Positions 44,901-54,878 of a DNA stretch of 64,000 nucleotides are shown in pieces (position 1 is the stretch's first letter; every line of letters starts with the position of its first letter). Origin of the DNA: Podarcis raffonei (lineage: Eukaryota > Chordata > Lepidosauria > Squamata > Lacertidae); assembly GCF_027172205.1 (NCBI RefSeq), contig NC_070614.1, forward strand, positions 506,001 to 570,000, written 5' to 3'. Under the pieces are notes generated by a model. The model was not told where the DNA came from. It made no database searches and saw only the letters and a list, made by a program, of their open reading frames with translations. Made by a program: the position numbers and the translations under genes.

Positions 44901-47900
44901 CACTCCCCTCTCCCAAGTAACCTCTGTTTCCTGGGCCTCCTACCATGACATCACCAGGGGCCACTCTTAGGTTTCAGGCCATCACTGGATGAAGGCAACC
45001 ATCATCACCAGGCCCAGCCTGGCAGCCCAGCCCAGCCTGGCAGCCCTGATGCCACTGTAAGAACATTCATCCCCAACAGGCTGTGCATATCTGAACACAG
45101 GAGGCTCTTCAGCAGTCGGCCCAACCATTAGACACAGTGAGGCAGCTGCCTCAAGTACAGAGTGGTCAGGAGCACCCCAGGTCCTGAGATTTCAGATCTC
45201 TCTGATATCCAGACGAGTTTTTCAGAGATAGGGAGCAATGCCACAGGCTCAAGAGGTCACTGGGAAGGCAGTTGAATTTAGGTATCCAAACTCTTGAAAA
45301 AGAAGAAAAGGAGCAGAAGGTGGTCTAGTATAAACCACCAGAAAGTTTACACAGACAGCCCAGAACGATGAAGTGGGCTCTAACCAGTTATGTTGTTGCA
45401 GAAACCCTTGGCTGTCTTTGCACACATGCGCAGCACATGCCCACAAACACCTCCTACCACAGCCGGCTGTTGTTGGGCAGGAAAGGAGAGGCTGGGGAAA
45501 GTGTATGTGCTGGGGAGAGGGAGAAGCTATGGGGAGCCCAGTGCTTGGGAAGCAGGGAGGGCCTGAGGAAGGGATGCACCTGTGAGCACCCATACCCTGC
45601 CCTAGACGAGCGCAATGCCCTTGAGTGCAAGGTGCAAGCAGGAGGGCTGAGGAGGTGTGTGCAACTGCCAACTGCAGGCATAGGAGTCAACTCCTAGGGG
45701 CCAAGGGATCTTTGCCCTCCCTTAAATATTTGAGGGGCTGCCCCCCAAAGTGGATAGGCATTGCCTTTCAAATGGTGTGTGTGCGCTGCATCATGTGATC
45801 AATTATGGGGACGGGGCTTACACCCCCCAACTATTGTATTGAACTTTATTACGGCCATTGGCCCATCACACGACAGTTTCCCATACCAACATAATGTACT
45901 TAAAGCTCCAAATTTAAAACCGCTAAAACTTACAAAAAACAGACAAGAACCAAAGCAAAACAAAAACAACAGACCAACATCATACATTACAATAAATCTG
46001 TAACATAAACATCGCCCTCTACTCATAAATTAGTAGAAGACATCAATGGTGATATCACCTAATTACATCCTAAAACATGGATCATAGTTTAGAGGGATTA
46101 TCCGAGCCGCACAGGAGTCCGTTTCTCTTCTTTAGGGATAGAACGCTGATCAAGAATCTGGCAACCATGAGTGATCTTAGGGGGTCATCATCATTTAATA
46201 GATATCTCAGTTTGGCTTCATTCGTATCATCGGCAATTCCCTTTAGATATTGAGCAAGAAACTTGCTCCTGGCCGATGAGTGAAATGCACAATCAAAAAT
46301 TATGTGATGCAACGATTCCGGTGCCCCACAATTACAGTCACATAAGAGCGATATCTGTCCATTGGAGAATCTATTTCTCAGCACGTTCGATGGGAAGGTG
46401 TTGAATCTTGCCTTTATAAAGGCATATCTATGAGCCGAAGAAGTTAAGGAACTCAAATAGTTTGGGAGCCTTAAGAGGGGTAATAAACCAAGATTTAGAG
46501 GTGAGCAGGTACCATTGCCCAAGACCATTTTCTGCTGCAAGTCCATCTCCTCTAGTTTACAGGTTACTGTTCTTTTAGCTGGAACTATATCCTGCTCTAG
46601 CCCCCAACTTTTATTCAAGTTGCCACCCCAGCTGAAAGGGCTATGGCTAGCAAGACAGTGGCCTGGCACATCCTAGCCCAGTGATATGCAGAAATGGCAA
46701 CCCTGGTGAGAAGTTGGCCGCGCAGCACCCATACCCAGCTGTCATGGGAGGCAAGCGTGCTGCCCCGCCACCTGCCCTGATCCAGCTCACCAAGAGGTGC
46801 CACTTGGGCAGTGAGTCCTGCAGGAGACCCAACTAGTCCCCAGGGTTGGGAGAACAAGGTTGCCGGTCAAAGTGCGAGAGGAGCCGATTGCCCAGCAATC
46901 CCAATTCCGGCCTGAGTCCTAAGCTACAACGCTTGCAACGTCAATGTTTTTGCACCCTTAAGGATTTTGCTCCCGGGACAACTGCCCCAACACCATGCCA
47001 CTGGCAAAGGCCACAAACTACATGCTATGGAAAGATAATCACATCACTCCTTGCATGTTTGCTGGTACATGGAGGTCCGGCTGTGCTCAGACTTGCTCTT
47101 GGCAAGCAAAAGATTTGTTGGAGAAGTCAAGAGTGCCATCTTCTGTCTAAATCTAGAACAACCAGCTTTGAAAAAAATACAGTGGTACCTCGGGTTAAGT
47201 ACTTAATTCGTTCCGGAGGTCCGTACTTAACCTGAAACTGTACTTAACCTGAAGCACCACTTTAGCTAATGGGGCCTCTCGCTGCTGCCGCGCCACTGGA
47301 GCCCGATTTCTCTTCTCATCCTGAAGCAAATTTCTTAACCTGAAGCACTATTTCTGGGTAAGCAGAGTCTGTAACCTGAAGCGTATGTAACCTGAGGTAC
47401 CACTGGTATCTGCTTCTAGTAAAATGTGCACCATGTATTGTTACATGCCCCCTATTCAATCTCTGAGCAGTGAGAGAATTCAGGAGTTCCAGGAGCTTAC
47501 CTAGTTGCATTCCTTGGAATGAAGGTCAATGGAGACTGTGGCGTACAGTTTCTGGGTCATGTGGCCAGCATGACTAAGCCGCTTCTGGCAAACCAGAGCA
47601 GCGCACGGAAACACCGTTTACCTTCCCGCCGCAGCGGTACCTATTTATCTACTTGCACTTTGACGTGCTTTCGAACTGCTAGGTTGGCAGGAGCAGGGAC
47701 TGAGCAATGGGAGCTCACCCTGTCACGGGGATTCGAACCGCAGACCTTCTGATCGAAAAGTCCTAGGCTCTGTGGTTTAACCCACAGCGCCACCTGCATT
47801 GACATTATTTACACATTATTTACAACATGAGCATAAATGGAGGGACTCACAGCATTAAAACTCCCAAGGATCTTGTTTCTCCATTAGTCAAGTCACAGTT

Positions 47901-49186
47901 TGGGATCCAGCACAGAGCAAGCAGGCCTCTGGGTCTCTGGCTTCCAGCCTGTTTTCAGCTCAAAACTCACTCTCTCTCCTGGCTATTGTTCTCTTACTGA
48001 ACAGTTAGGTGAGAGGGGTGGAGGCTTGTCTGAACAGCTCAGCAATATAACCCTTTATTTCTACCCTCACTGGGTACAGGACCCCAAGAAGGGGCTCAGG
48101 GCATCATCCAGACTGACTGCCCAAACCTGCAACAGTATAAAATCTTCAGGGGCTTTGTGGGACAGGGAAGGGATGAATTCAACACTTGCCATACCTTGTA
48201 ATTTGACCCCATTTCCTCTGGGCTCTCCGCAGCTGCCATCTCCTCCATAGGGGTCTGTTGTTCAGTCATGGTGTCTGCAATCAAACCCTGTCCCGCCCCC
48301 ATCCCCCTGCAAGTTAGAGATGGTTGTTGCTCCAAGGAGGAAAATCCTCTCTGCCAAAGATTTCTGCCTGGCTTTCTGCCAGAGAGCATGAGAATGAAGA
48401 GATCATCATCTGCATAAGGAGACTCCCAGTCTCCAGGGACTCTGGGAGATTGACCTGCAAAGAACTGGCCAAAGTAAGGCAGTGGTCATTCCTACTTTAT
48501 TGTCTAGCTTTAAGACCAAAAGGGCAGGATAGCTTTGGGGAGGAACCTATTTGTGATGGAGGCAACTGTCAACTTCATTGGACTGGAGACAGGGGACACA
48601 GGGGTGGAGAGTAAACACATCCCACACCCAGCTGGTCTTTTTCTCATTCCTTATTACTGGTGAAGCTGGTTGACCCTTAGGATTCCTTCCAACTGCAGTT
48701 CTAAGCTTCAGGGAGGCAGAGACACATGGAAGGTTCTCCTCCAAGAGTGCATGACTCAAAGCTCTGCACCTCAAGGATCAACCCTGTAAGATTCCTCTCA
48801 GCACTCTGCCCACCCACTGACCCACAATGAGTTGTAGTTCAAGACACCACCTCACTTGCAGCTTCCTTCAGGTTTCAGTCTTGGAATTCCACTGCCTGGT
48901 GTTCCAGTTCCCCACCCTCCCAAGGCCCTCCGCGACATCTCCCTGGCCTTCCCTCACTGCTGTTGCTGGTACAAAGACAGATGCCGTTACATACAACTTA
49001 CTGTCTTTAGGTCTCATCTACCTCTTTTTTTGGCTGTGGGGGGATAACATGGATCAAAAGCTTAAGTATGACATTCAAAAGCTTTTGCTGGAGGTAGGGA
49101 AGCGCTATGCGAAGGACTCCAGGGTAACCATGTGTCTGGTGAGGACACATTCATACCTCCTTTTCCAGATGCTGTTGGAAACTCTT

Positions 49187-49208
<22 letters not shown>
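35970..49208 (-). CDS. CRYBB3: Beta-B3 crystallin gene, complete (six exons)
   Basis: Lens structural protein with four Greek keys in two domains, an oligomer partner of other beta-crystallins. Exons: 1 non-coding about 49208-49157; 2 at 48274-48195 (ATG 48269); 3 at 43404-43286; 4 at 41781-41649; 5 at 41251-41109; 6 from 36259, stop at 36096-36094. Coding lengths 75+119+133+143+166 bp give 211 aa, the same as human CRYBB3. All introns are GT-AG with no break. CRYBB3 rather than CRYBB1/2: [20 protein letters not shown] in motif 3, [24 protein letters not shown] in motif 4, and [12 protein letters not shown] near the end. The tail CFEES differs from mammalian RFPSS. Much longer than CRYBB2 because introns 2 and 5 are repeat-filled (4.8 kb each). 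Confidence 0.95.
36094..36259 (-). CDS. CRYBB3: CRYBB3 exon 6: fourth Greek key
   Basis: Acceptor TCTCCATAG. The first base completes Ile (Thr in human). Encodes [54 protein letters not shown] and TAA. Two Cys (CHW and GCF) replace Arg residues of the human protein. Confidence 0.95.
36554..36588. repeat. (CA)n microsatellite
   Basis: Uninterrupted CA run of about 17 units in CRYBB3 intron 5. Confidence 0.95.
36595..36760 (-). mobile_element. L2/CR1-like LINE fragment
   Basis: GAAGTAGTTCCACAATCAGG, TGAAAAGGTCTTCTCCTGT, ATCCCAACGAAATGTACTTC and GTTCATATGGAAGAAGGC resemble in order a 3' LINE block common in squamates. Diverged. Confidence 0.5.
36773..36855. mobile_element. Near-palindromic MITE remnant
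   Basis: CTGGTGATATTGGACTACAG, TTCCCATCATCCCTGATCAT and a mirrored GATGGGAAATGGAGT arm resemble the element at 10770-10876. Confidence 0.45.
36868..36970 (-). repeat. Short G-rich interspersed repeat
   Basis: The reverse complement reads CATGGGTGTAGCCAGGGGGC, then AATCAATAAAAATACATAAC, matching 9276-9340. Confidence 0.5.
37475..37605 (+). repeat. Interspersed repeat, class unresolved
   Basis: Second copy of the repeat at 17683-17822: CAGCATCCTGTTCTCACAGT, CTAGCAACTGGTATTCAG and AAGCATTAC. Confidence 0.5.
38210..39190 (-). mobile_element. CR1 LINE 3' end, split by a hAT MITE
   Basis: Minus-strand CR1: TCACAGAATCATGGAGCTGT near 38221 is the 3' end and CAGAAAGTTCTTCCTAATGT near 39130 is the upstream part. 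The hAT MITE at 38274-38988 sits between them with an 8-bp duplication of CR1 sequence. Confidence 0.85.
38274..38988. mobile_element. hAT-type non-autonomous DNA transposon, copy 2 (715 bp)
   Basis: Ends TAGGGTTACCAGA and TCTGGTAACCTTT, with a perfect 8-bp duplication CTATAAGC at 38266-38273 and 38989-38996. The interior is the reverse complement of copy 1 (5764-6476), including the Pro/Glu-coding-like core and an ATTT microsatellite (38907-38948 here). No transposase. Confidence 0.88.
40089..40185 (+). mobile_element. CR1 LINE 3' tip
   Basis: GGGGGTTGGACTCGATGGCC, TTCCAACTCTATGATTCTAT and ATGATTCTAT: the CR1 3' end with its octamer repeat. Severely 5'-truncated and little diverged. Confidence 0.9.
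40527..40722 (+). mobile_element. BovB LINE 3' fragment
   Basis: GGAAAAGACCCTGATGTTGG to ACGACTTAACGACTAAAC plus ACA tail. Matches 935-1137 with small deletions. Confidence 0.85.
40745..40985. mobile_element. Old L2/CR1-like LINE fragment
   Basis: AGGAAGGGAGTTCCAGAGTG, CCAGATCTGCCAATTGCAG and TTAAGGGCTTTATATACTAA resemble blocks of the squamate L2/CR1-like LINE end, including the one at 8225. Diverged. Confidence 0.45.
41109..41251 (-). CDS. CRYBB3: CRYBB3 exon 5: third Greek key
   Basis: 143 bp, acceptor CATTGCAG, donor GTAAGG. Encodes [38 protein letters not shown] and VASIKALNG plus two bases of Ile. Confidence 0.95.
41252..41648 (-). other. CRYBB3 intron 4 (397 bp)
   Basis: Short GT-AG intron with a tandem copy of CACATATTCACAATGA (about 41325-41355). 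Nothing else recognised. Confidence 0.9.
41649..41781 (-). CDS. CRYBB3: CRYBB3 exon 4: second Greek key
   Basis: 133 bp, acceptor TTCCCACAG, donor GTAAGT. Completes Pro; encodes [38 protein letters not shown] and IRPLLI. Reads like human [20 protein letters not shown]. Confidence 0.95.
41782..43285 (-). other. CRYBB3 intron 3 (1.5 kb)
   Basis: Holds a CR1 3' tip split by a hAT MITE (about 42595-42825). The rest is unrecognised. Confidence 0.9.
42595..42825 (+). mobile_element. CR1 3' tip with inserted hAT MITE
   Basis: CR1 halves GGGTTGGGCTAGATGACCC..CCTTCCAAC (to 42659) and ACTCTACAATTCTATGATTC (from about 42803) are separated by a MITE (42660-42802). Its start CAGGGCTTCTTC and its CATTGCCATTATTATAAG interior match the MITE at 12992-13109. 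The MITE's far end is lost. Confidence 0.7.
43286..43404 (-). CDS. CRYBB3: CRYBB3 exon 3: first Greek key
   Basis: 119 bp, acceptor TCATCTAG, donor GTGAGT. Encodes [39 protein letters not shown] and two bases of Pro. Confidence 0.95.
43672..43830 (-). mobile_element. tRNA-derived SINE
   Basis: Reverse copy of the SINE at 16509: the right end (reverse complement) reads GTGGTGCAGTGGTTAGAGTG, and the left end is the TTATTTTTCATTTGTATTCC tail. Confidence 0.65.
45829..46600 (-). mobile_element. Non-LTR retrotransposon 3' end, clade unassigned
   Basis: On the minus strand an ORF ending at 46082 encodes a C-terminal domain with a possible Zn motif: [18 protein letters not shown] (C-x-C-x8-HH-x4-C), followed by [16 protein letters not shown]. 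About 250 bp of 3' UTR follows, ending AATAAAGTTCAATACAATAG. It looks like the extreme C-terminus of a LINE ORF2, but does not match the L1, CR1, L2 or BovB copies in this window. Confidence 0.55.
47180..47405. mobile_element. Tigger-type MITE, 226 bp
   Basis: Ends CAGTGGTACCTCGGGTTA and TAACCTGAGGTACCACTG; TA precedes the left end, while the right end is followed by GTA. Same family as 13965, in the opposite orientation. Confidence 0.8.
47545..47799 (-). mobile_element. Sauria-type tRNA SINE
   Basis: Minus-strand copy: GCAGGTGGCGCTGTGGGTTA head, B box GGTTCGAATCC (47730-47740), GTGCAAGTAGATAAATAGGT, and CTTAGTCATGCTGGCCACAT. Longer in the middle than the copy at 18624. Confidence 0.88.
48195..48269 (-). 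CDS. CRYBB3: CRYBB3 exon 2: start codon and N-terminal arm
   Basis: Acceptor GATTGCAG, then ACACC ATG (A at -3, A at +4). Encodes [20 protein letters not shown] then GSNYK; donor GTATGG. The 25-residue acidic, Met/Glu-rich arm ends in the conserved Tyr-Lys before motif 1. Confidence 0.92.
48275..49156 (-). other. CRYBB3 intron 1 (0.88 kb)
   Basis: GT-AG intron between predicted exon 1 and exon 2. No repeat recognised. Confidence 0.7.
49157..49208 (-). other. CRYBB3: CRYBB3 exon 1 (non-coding 5' UTR), predicted
   Basis: From about 30 bp past the TATA box to donor GTATGA (49156-49151). The 5' half consists of the TGCC/GGCA repeat. No ATG. The start site is inferred. Confidence 0.6.

Positions 49209-49219
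<11 letters not shown>
49189..49219. repeat. (GGCA)n microsatellite at the CRYBB3 start site
   Basis: About 7.5 perfect GGCA units, overlapping the predicted transcription start and 5' UTR of CRYBB3. Confidence 0.95.
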
Positions 49220-49232
49220 AGGAAGCAGGCGC

Positions 49233-49242
49233 CTATTTATGC
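49233..49242 (-). promoter_or_regulatory. CRYBB3: CRYBB3 TATA box
   Basis: GCATAAATAG on the minus strand, about 80 bp upstream of the exon 1 donor and 36 bp downstream of the MARE. Confidence 0.75.
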
Positions 49243-49277
49243 GCTTGCCTCTGAGCGCAGCCCTGGCTTTTGAGGGG

Positions 49278-49290
49278 TGCTGAGGCAGCA
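49278..49290 (+). promoter_or_regulatory. CRYBB3: Maf recognition element (MARE) of CRYBB3
   Basis: TGCTGAGGCAGCA: 12 of 13 matches to the palindromic T-MARE TGCTGA(C/G)TCAGCA, predicted about 70-80 bp upstream of the transcription start. Maf sites in that interval drive lens expression of several crystallin genes. Confidence 0.7.
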
Positions 49291-49687
49291 GCAACTCCAT
49301 CCAGCAGACCCCACCCATTGCCTTTCACTTCAATATTGAGGGCTCCACTCCACAATACGGAGCCATTATGCAGAGGCCTCCCAGCTGACGGTTTGGAGAA
49401 GATTAACAGCCTGCCTGCGAGTCAGCCCATCAGCATGTTGGCACTGCTCCTTGCCAGAACTTCACAGAAGTTCTGGGTCAGCAGCTTTCCAACCCCAAAC
49501 CAAAGCCCTTTCAGCAGCAGCAGACACTCATGCTGTATGTCCCAGGCCAGGGAGATGTTGCAGAGGGCCTTTCCATTGAAAGGAGCAAGAATTCTGTGCC
49601 TCCAGTCTCAGGTTGCTGGACTTTAAAAGGCAGGCTCATGAGAATCCTCATCCAGGTTATTAAAACTACGTGTTTATTCTAGCGAGT
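49291..49687. other. CRYBB3 upstream region
   Basis: No gene. Possibly further promoter or enhancer sequence; nothing specific recognised. Confidence 0.4.
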
Positions 49688-50156
49688 GGAAGTGATTTGA
49701 ACCAGCAATGTAAGGAGGATATGGACAAGCTGGAACATGTGCGGAGAAGGGAAACCAAGATGATTAAGGGTCTGGAAATCAAGCCTTATGAGTTGAAGGA
49801 GTTGGGTATATTTAGCCTGGATGAAAGGAGTTATGATTGTTATCTTCAAATATCTTAAGGGCTATCACACAAAAGATGGAGCAAAGCTTGTTTTCTCCTG
49901 CTCTGGAGGGTAGGACTCGAACCAATGGCTTCAAGTTCAAGAAAGGAGATTCCAGCTAAACATCAGAAAGAACTTTTTGACAGTAAGAGCTGTTTGACAG
50001 TGGCAAGGTCTCCCTTGGGAGGTTGTGGACTCTCCTTCCTTGGAGGTTTTTAAGCAGAGGTTGCACGGCCATCTGTCATAGCTGTTTTAGTTGCATTGCA
50101 GAGGGTTGGACTAGATGGCCCTTTGTGTTCCGTCCAACTGTACAATTCTATGATTT
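49688..50156 (+). mobile_element. CR1 LINE 3' fragment
   Basis: Starts in the decayed ORF2 C-terminus (GGAACATGTGCGGAGAAGGG), passes TAGGACTCGAACCAATGGC and TTGACAGTGGCAAGGTCTCC, and ends ACAATTCTATGATTTATGA. Confidence 0.88.
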
Positions 50157-53100
50157 ATGAATTTTGCTCTGTCTGTTTTGCACGTCTATGCATCTTCCTC
50201 TAGGTGCCAACCAGCTTAGCTTCAGCAAAGTGGTGAAAGCATCACAACACTCATTCAGATCATTCTCTGAAGCCAGCAACTTGTGGTCTTGCAACTTGTG
50301 TGGAATTGTTTTGCTATGCTTCATAGCAGCTATCATCTGGTAGGATGCAAGAGTTGGAACTGGGACCCAAGCTGCCCGAAAATGGTATAGTTGCCACCTC
50401 AGGAGTAAGAAAGGGCCCTGCCAAACTCCCATCTCTAGTCTTCTCTCCTTTCCAAACTATATGTATAGGAGGGGGAAGAAAAAGAAGGCAGAGATGCTGG
50501 GGCCCTTCTTCAGCTACCTGTTCCCTCTTCCTGGCTACCTCAGAGAGAGAGCAAGCAAGGCTGCTGCAGGTGAACAACCCTTGCCCCCCCATCCTCTTCT
50601 GAGAGAGTAACATTTAAAAACAGACTGTGGAGTCTTCTATGGGGGAGGAAAAGGGGAAGGAAAACCTTCTGCTTCAATAAATGTGAATAGTTTAAAAGAA
50701 AATGAAAGATGGACATGCAAAGTCATTCTGAATGCTGTTTTTAATCAGATATAGTTGTCCAAACATTTCTTAGTAGTAAAACTACTAAAATACAGAATTT
50801 CAGTGCCTTGCAGAAGCACAAAAGAGAACCCGTGTGTGTACAGATTCAGAGGGATTTGCCCTGATGCCACCTTAATCCTGCTCCTTTGTGCAGGGCCAGC
50901 GCCCCGGGGAATCCAGGCATTGCATACATTCCAACAAACCCCCTGCCTCCCCCCCCCCAACATGAAAGAGATGCTGTGGATGCCCCAAACTTTGCTGCAG
51001 GCCCTCACATCCCAGCAAAAGGTTTCTGCTAGGCTGGGAAGGAGTCTGTAGGATGTGTGTGTGTCTGTGTGCATACTCAGTGCAATTTAAGGAAAGGCTT
51101 CTAGCACACATTAGAGTCACAGGCGGAAATCAAACCAAGTGAGAACACCAGGACAAAATCAACTGATTTATTTTTTTTAAGCGAAGCAAATGGGAAGATT
51201 GTCAGCACCTTCAGGGGCATTTTGGTGCTAATCACGTTTGCCACTACAGCACAGCCAACCCACCTAGCAAACAAAACAAACAGACTAGGGCCAAACCCAA
51301 ATATCCTGAGTCTTAGGAAGTGGCAAGGTCTGGGGGAAAATCTATACCCACAGCTACTTGAAAAGGAGGGGCATTGTGACAGCATCTCTCTAATCCCCTT
51401 CCCAAACCATGCCAACTGGGTCTTCCCTGTGGGCTGGGAGTGGGGTGAGGATGCTGCTAAGCAGCACTGAGGACCCCAGGATACATCCTCAGTGGTGCTC
51501 AGAGCAGAATATATTATGTTTTCCTATGGCAAAATATTACTGCTATTTCTGCTCTGAGAGGAACCCATGGGAGGTGTCTGGTTTAATAGGGGCAGATCCC
51601 CAGGAGACGTACAAAGGTTATTCTGCCTCATCCCAAGGAAGAAGGTCTCCATCCCAGGCACAGCCACTTAGCTGAGGAATGGTCTCCTGAAAGGGAGGGG
51701 CTGATTGGGAGACAGCACCATTTGCATGGGGCTTGGGCATAGGCCGAAGACTGCAAAACCCACGTGGGGCAGGGCAGGGAAGAGCAGAAAAAGCCAATTG
51801 CGTGAGGAATTGGCACAAAGGTTACGAATGTCTGAAAGCCCACAAGGGCAAATTGGGGATGCTCATCTTCAGGGTTAGGCCTAGATCAGTGGGACACATC
51901 CCCTGCCCGTTCCTAAGGGCCAGTGCAGATGCATTTTTGTACTCCCAACAGGGCTGTGAACTTGTGAGACACTGCTCAGCAGTGAAATCTTCTGCCCACC
52001 ACAGACCGTGTGTGCATGTCCATGGAGGACATCTGTGCAATGCAATAGAAATCTGTCTAATTCTGTGACAATATAAACTTTAATTTTCTGAAAATAGAAC
52101 ATTTCTGGGAAGAGCACTTAGGGGTAATGCTATTTTCTTAACATCCAAAGAAGGAATCCCAAACATGGGGGCTTTGGGTAAGGAAACAACAAAAGCAACA
52201 GAGAAACCTCACTATGGAAGAAAGAATCTTGCAGATCCTTCATGGGAACTTGTTCAGGTAAAGAGGCTTCCTAGATGGCAAAAGCAGAGACTCAGTAATG
52301 GAAAAGAGGAAGGAAGGTGCTTTGCAGGGTCATAATTCACCTGCCCCCCCCCGTACATTCACAAGAATGAGCAACCCTGGATTTCTTTTGACAGATTGTG
52401 ACAAGGTAAAAAGGCTTCTTAGAGTCTGTCTCCAAGAACGCTTGGAGACCACAGGCAGGGACCCTAAGCTCCTTCACTGATATCATCCAAGTTTAACATT
52501 TGTGGAAAAATAGGTACACACTTCTGCAACTGAACTTTTGAAATAATCAGAGGAATATAAACTATTTATTTACCCCTTTATTTACAGAAAGAAAAAACTT
52601 AAACTTCCAGCAAGAGAACCCAGCATGGTTCCTACGCAGCCCTGATACTGGCAAGGTGAGACTTCCCTTCTTTTTTCAGTAAATAGTGAAGGGTGGGGAA
52701 CCACCCCTCAGATTATTTACAACTATTTTAATCAGGACTGTCTGATGTTATTGCTTTATCCCTCTAGAAATGGGATGCTCATTACTCTGTGTGCTGACAA
52801 AACACATGCACATACAATCTCACTTAAACAATAAAATCTCCTTTGATCCTAAAAAAGAAAGAAAGAGTATATATCACATTGTCTTGGCGGAACAGATGAT
52901 CCACAAAGTTAGTACCAGTCAATCAAAATTTTCTTAAAAAATAATCAGTCAAGTTTCCTCTTTCAATATGGCAGTAAACATAATCTGTTTCTTCCTCTTT
53001 CCATTTCCCATCCTCAGACAGCAACAAGTCTTTTTGCAAGAGACCAGCCTATAAGTTCATCCGCTACAACATCCTCTCTTTGTTCATAAGCCAACAAAGA

Positions 53101-53856
53101 GCAGGTTGGTGTGCCCAATTCCCCAGCCAGAAGGCCAGTGTGTCAGGCACAGCACCGCCCCGCCGGCAGCTGGAGTGGGGGGTCAGCTCTGCAGCACAAC
53201 TAGGAGACCATAACAGCCACAGCTGCGGAGGGGCGGAATGGATCCTGAGGAGTTGGACAGCCTTCTGCATCAGGCCCACCATGGACTATGGAGAAATTCT
53301 TCACACCAGATGGAAAGGCACACAGCAGTCAGGGCAGGAAGCAGCAGTAGTAGGGGAGAGGGGCGTGAGCAAGTTAAGGCTTCTTCTGTCTTCCAAGTCA
53401 TCCAGACTTCCACCTGGAAAGTTGGGGGAGAAACACTATTTCATATCTGCTGGTGGAACAAGGCCTTCTTCACACAGTGCATAGTTAAACTGTGGAACTC
53501 TCACGGACAGGAGGCAGCGATGGCCACCAACTTGGATGGCTGTCAATGGCTTCCAGACACAGTGGCTCTGCTCTGCCTTCAGAGGCAGCAATACTTCTGA
53601 ATCCCAGCTGCTGGAAAACGCAGGCGGGCAAGGGCTGCTGCGTTCGTAGGAGCAGTGCATCTTTCCCTCATTAGGGTCTAACTTAACCCGTGGGGAGAAA
53701 TTGTTGCTCAGTGATGGAACACGTTTTGCATGCAGAGAGCTTCAGATTTATTCCTTCGCATCTCTATTAAAATAAGAGCAGGTGGCTGGTAATGGAGAAG
53801 AACTTTCTTTGCCACAGACTCTGGAGAGCCCCTGCAAGCCAAAGGAGGCCATGCTT
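50157..53856. other. Intergenic, nothing recognised (3.7 kb)
   Basis: No convincing gene, RNA or repeat. Short C-runs (about 50950, 52345) and T/A-rich stretches only. This is the longest repeat-poor stretch outside the crystallin genes, so some of it may be regulatory. Confidence 0.4.
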
Positions 53857-53861
53857 TCATA

Positions 53862-53915
<54 letters not shown>
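53857..53915. repeat. (TTA)n / (TTATCA)n microsatellite
   Basis: TTA trinucleotide run of about 17 units grading into a CATTAT/CATCA pattern up to about 53935. Confidence 0.95.
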
Positions 53916-53930
<15 letters not shown>

Positions 53931-53984
53931 CATCAATAAATTATTACTATTATTACTATTGTTTAGCTGCTAACAACCCTCTTC

Positions 53985-54312
53985 AAATTCCTGATAGCCA
54001 TCTTCAAATATCTCAAGGGCTGTTACAGGGAAGATGGAGCAAGTTTGTTTTCTCCTGCTCTGGAGGGTAGGACCTGAACCAATGGATTCAAGTTCTAAGA
54101 AAGGAGATTCAGACGAAACATCAGAAAAAACTTTTTGACAGTTCAACTGTGGAACAGTCTCCTTTGGGTGGACTCTCCTTCCTTGGAGGTTTTTAAGCAG
54201 AAGTTGGATGGTCCTTTGTCACAGCTGTTTTAGTTGAGATTCCTGCATTGCAGGGGGTTGGACTAGATGATTCTTGAGGTCTGTTCCAAATCTACAATTC
54301 TAGGATTCTACA
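53985..54312 (+). mobile_element. CR1 LINE 3' fragment
   Basis: GATAGCCATCTTCAAATATC, TAGGACCTGAACCAATGGAT, TGGACTCTCCTTCCTTGGAG, ending TACAATTCTAGGATTCTA. Confidence 0.88.
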
Positions 54313-54438
54313 AGTAACTTGTGTCTGCTAATTCCAACAGGCAGGAGTGGCCCATTTCACCACTTGAAGCAAAATGGGAATTTCTCCCTCCTTCCCCCTC
54401 CCCACCCCATCCCTTCCCTTCCACCGCAGGAGCCTTGG

Positions 54439-54878
54439 TGTCAGGGAACTGCCATCAGCTCAGAGGCAGGAGGTGGAAGGGCAGTTGGATTACAGGGAGC
54501 CGCCAAAGATTGTGAGAAGCAGCTTGTCCTCCGAGGAGGAGCGAAGCCATGCCTCCAGTGGGGAAAGGGATGCAGGGCTCGGAAGATGCAAGGGAGAGCC
54601 ACAACACTGAACCTGAGCGAAGCGGGGGGGAGGCAGGTCCCCCCTTGCCCATGCCCTCTCTGCACAGAGAGGGGAGGCGTAGGATGGGGGTCAAAAAACT
54701 GCTCTGCTGGGGAAAGTTTAAGGACCACCCACTCCCAGATTCTGCTAGTGACTGAGCAGACATGGAAAAGAGTCGATCTGCATTGTGAACATTTTGGACA
54801 GATAATAAAGCCTTGGAAAGACACCAACAGGAAGTCTTGCCTGTTTGCTCTTGAGCAACCAGGCCGGCATTTATAACA
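54439..54878 (+). mobile_element. Solo LTR, Ty3/Gypsy-type
   Basis: 440 bp, TGTCAGGGAACT to TTATAACA, with a perfect 5-bp duplication CTTGG at 54434-54438 and 54879-54883. AATAAAGCC near 54799 is the likely polyadenylation signal, placing the LTR on the plus strand. The apparent ORFs across it are not genes. Confidence 0.8.

Larger units (their letters stand above)
43405..48194 (-). other. CRYBB3 intron 2, repeat-rich (4.8 kb)
   Basis: Contains a SINE (43672-43830), a non-LTR retrotransposon end (45829-46600), a Tigger MITE (47180-47405) and a Sauria SINE (47545-47799). The stretches 43840-45828 and 46610-47170 are unrecognised. Confidence 0.9.

Noticed and set aside
53748-53973. Poly-Ile/Met/Leu ORFs
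   Set aside because: Translations of the TTA/ATT microsatellite.
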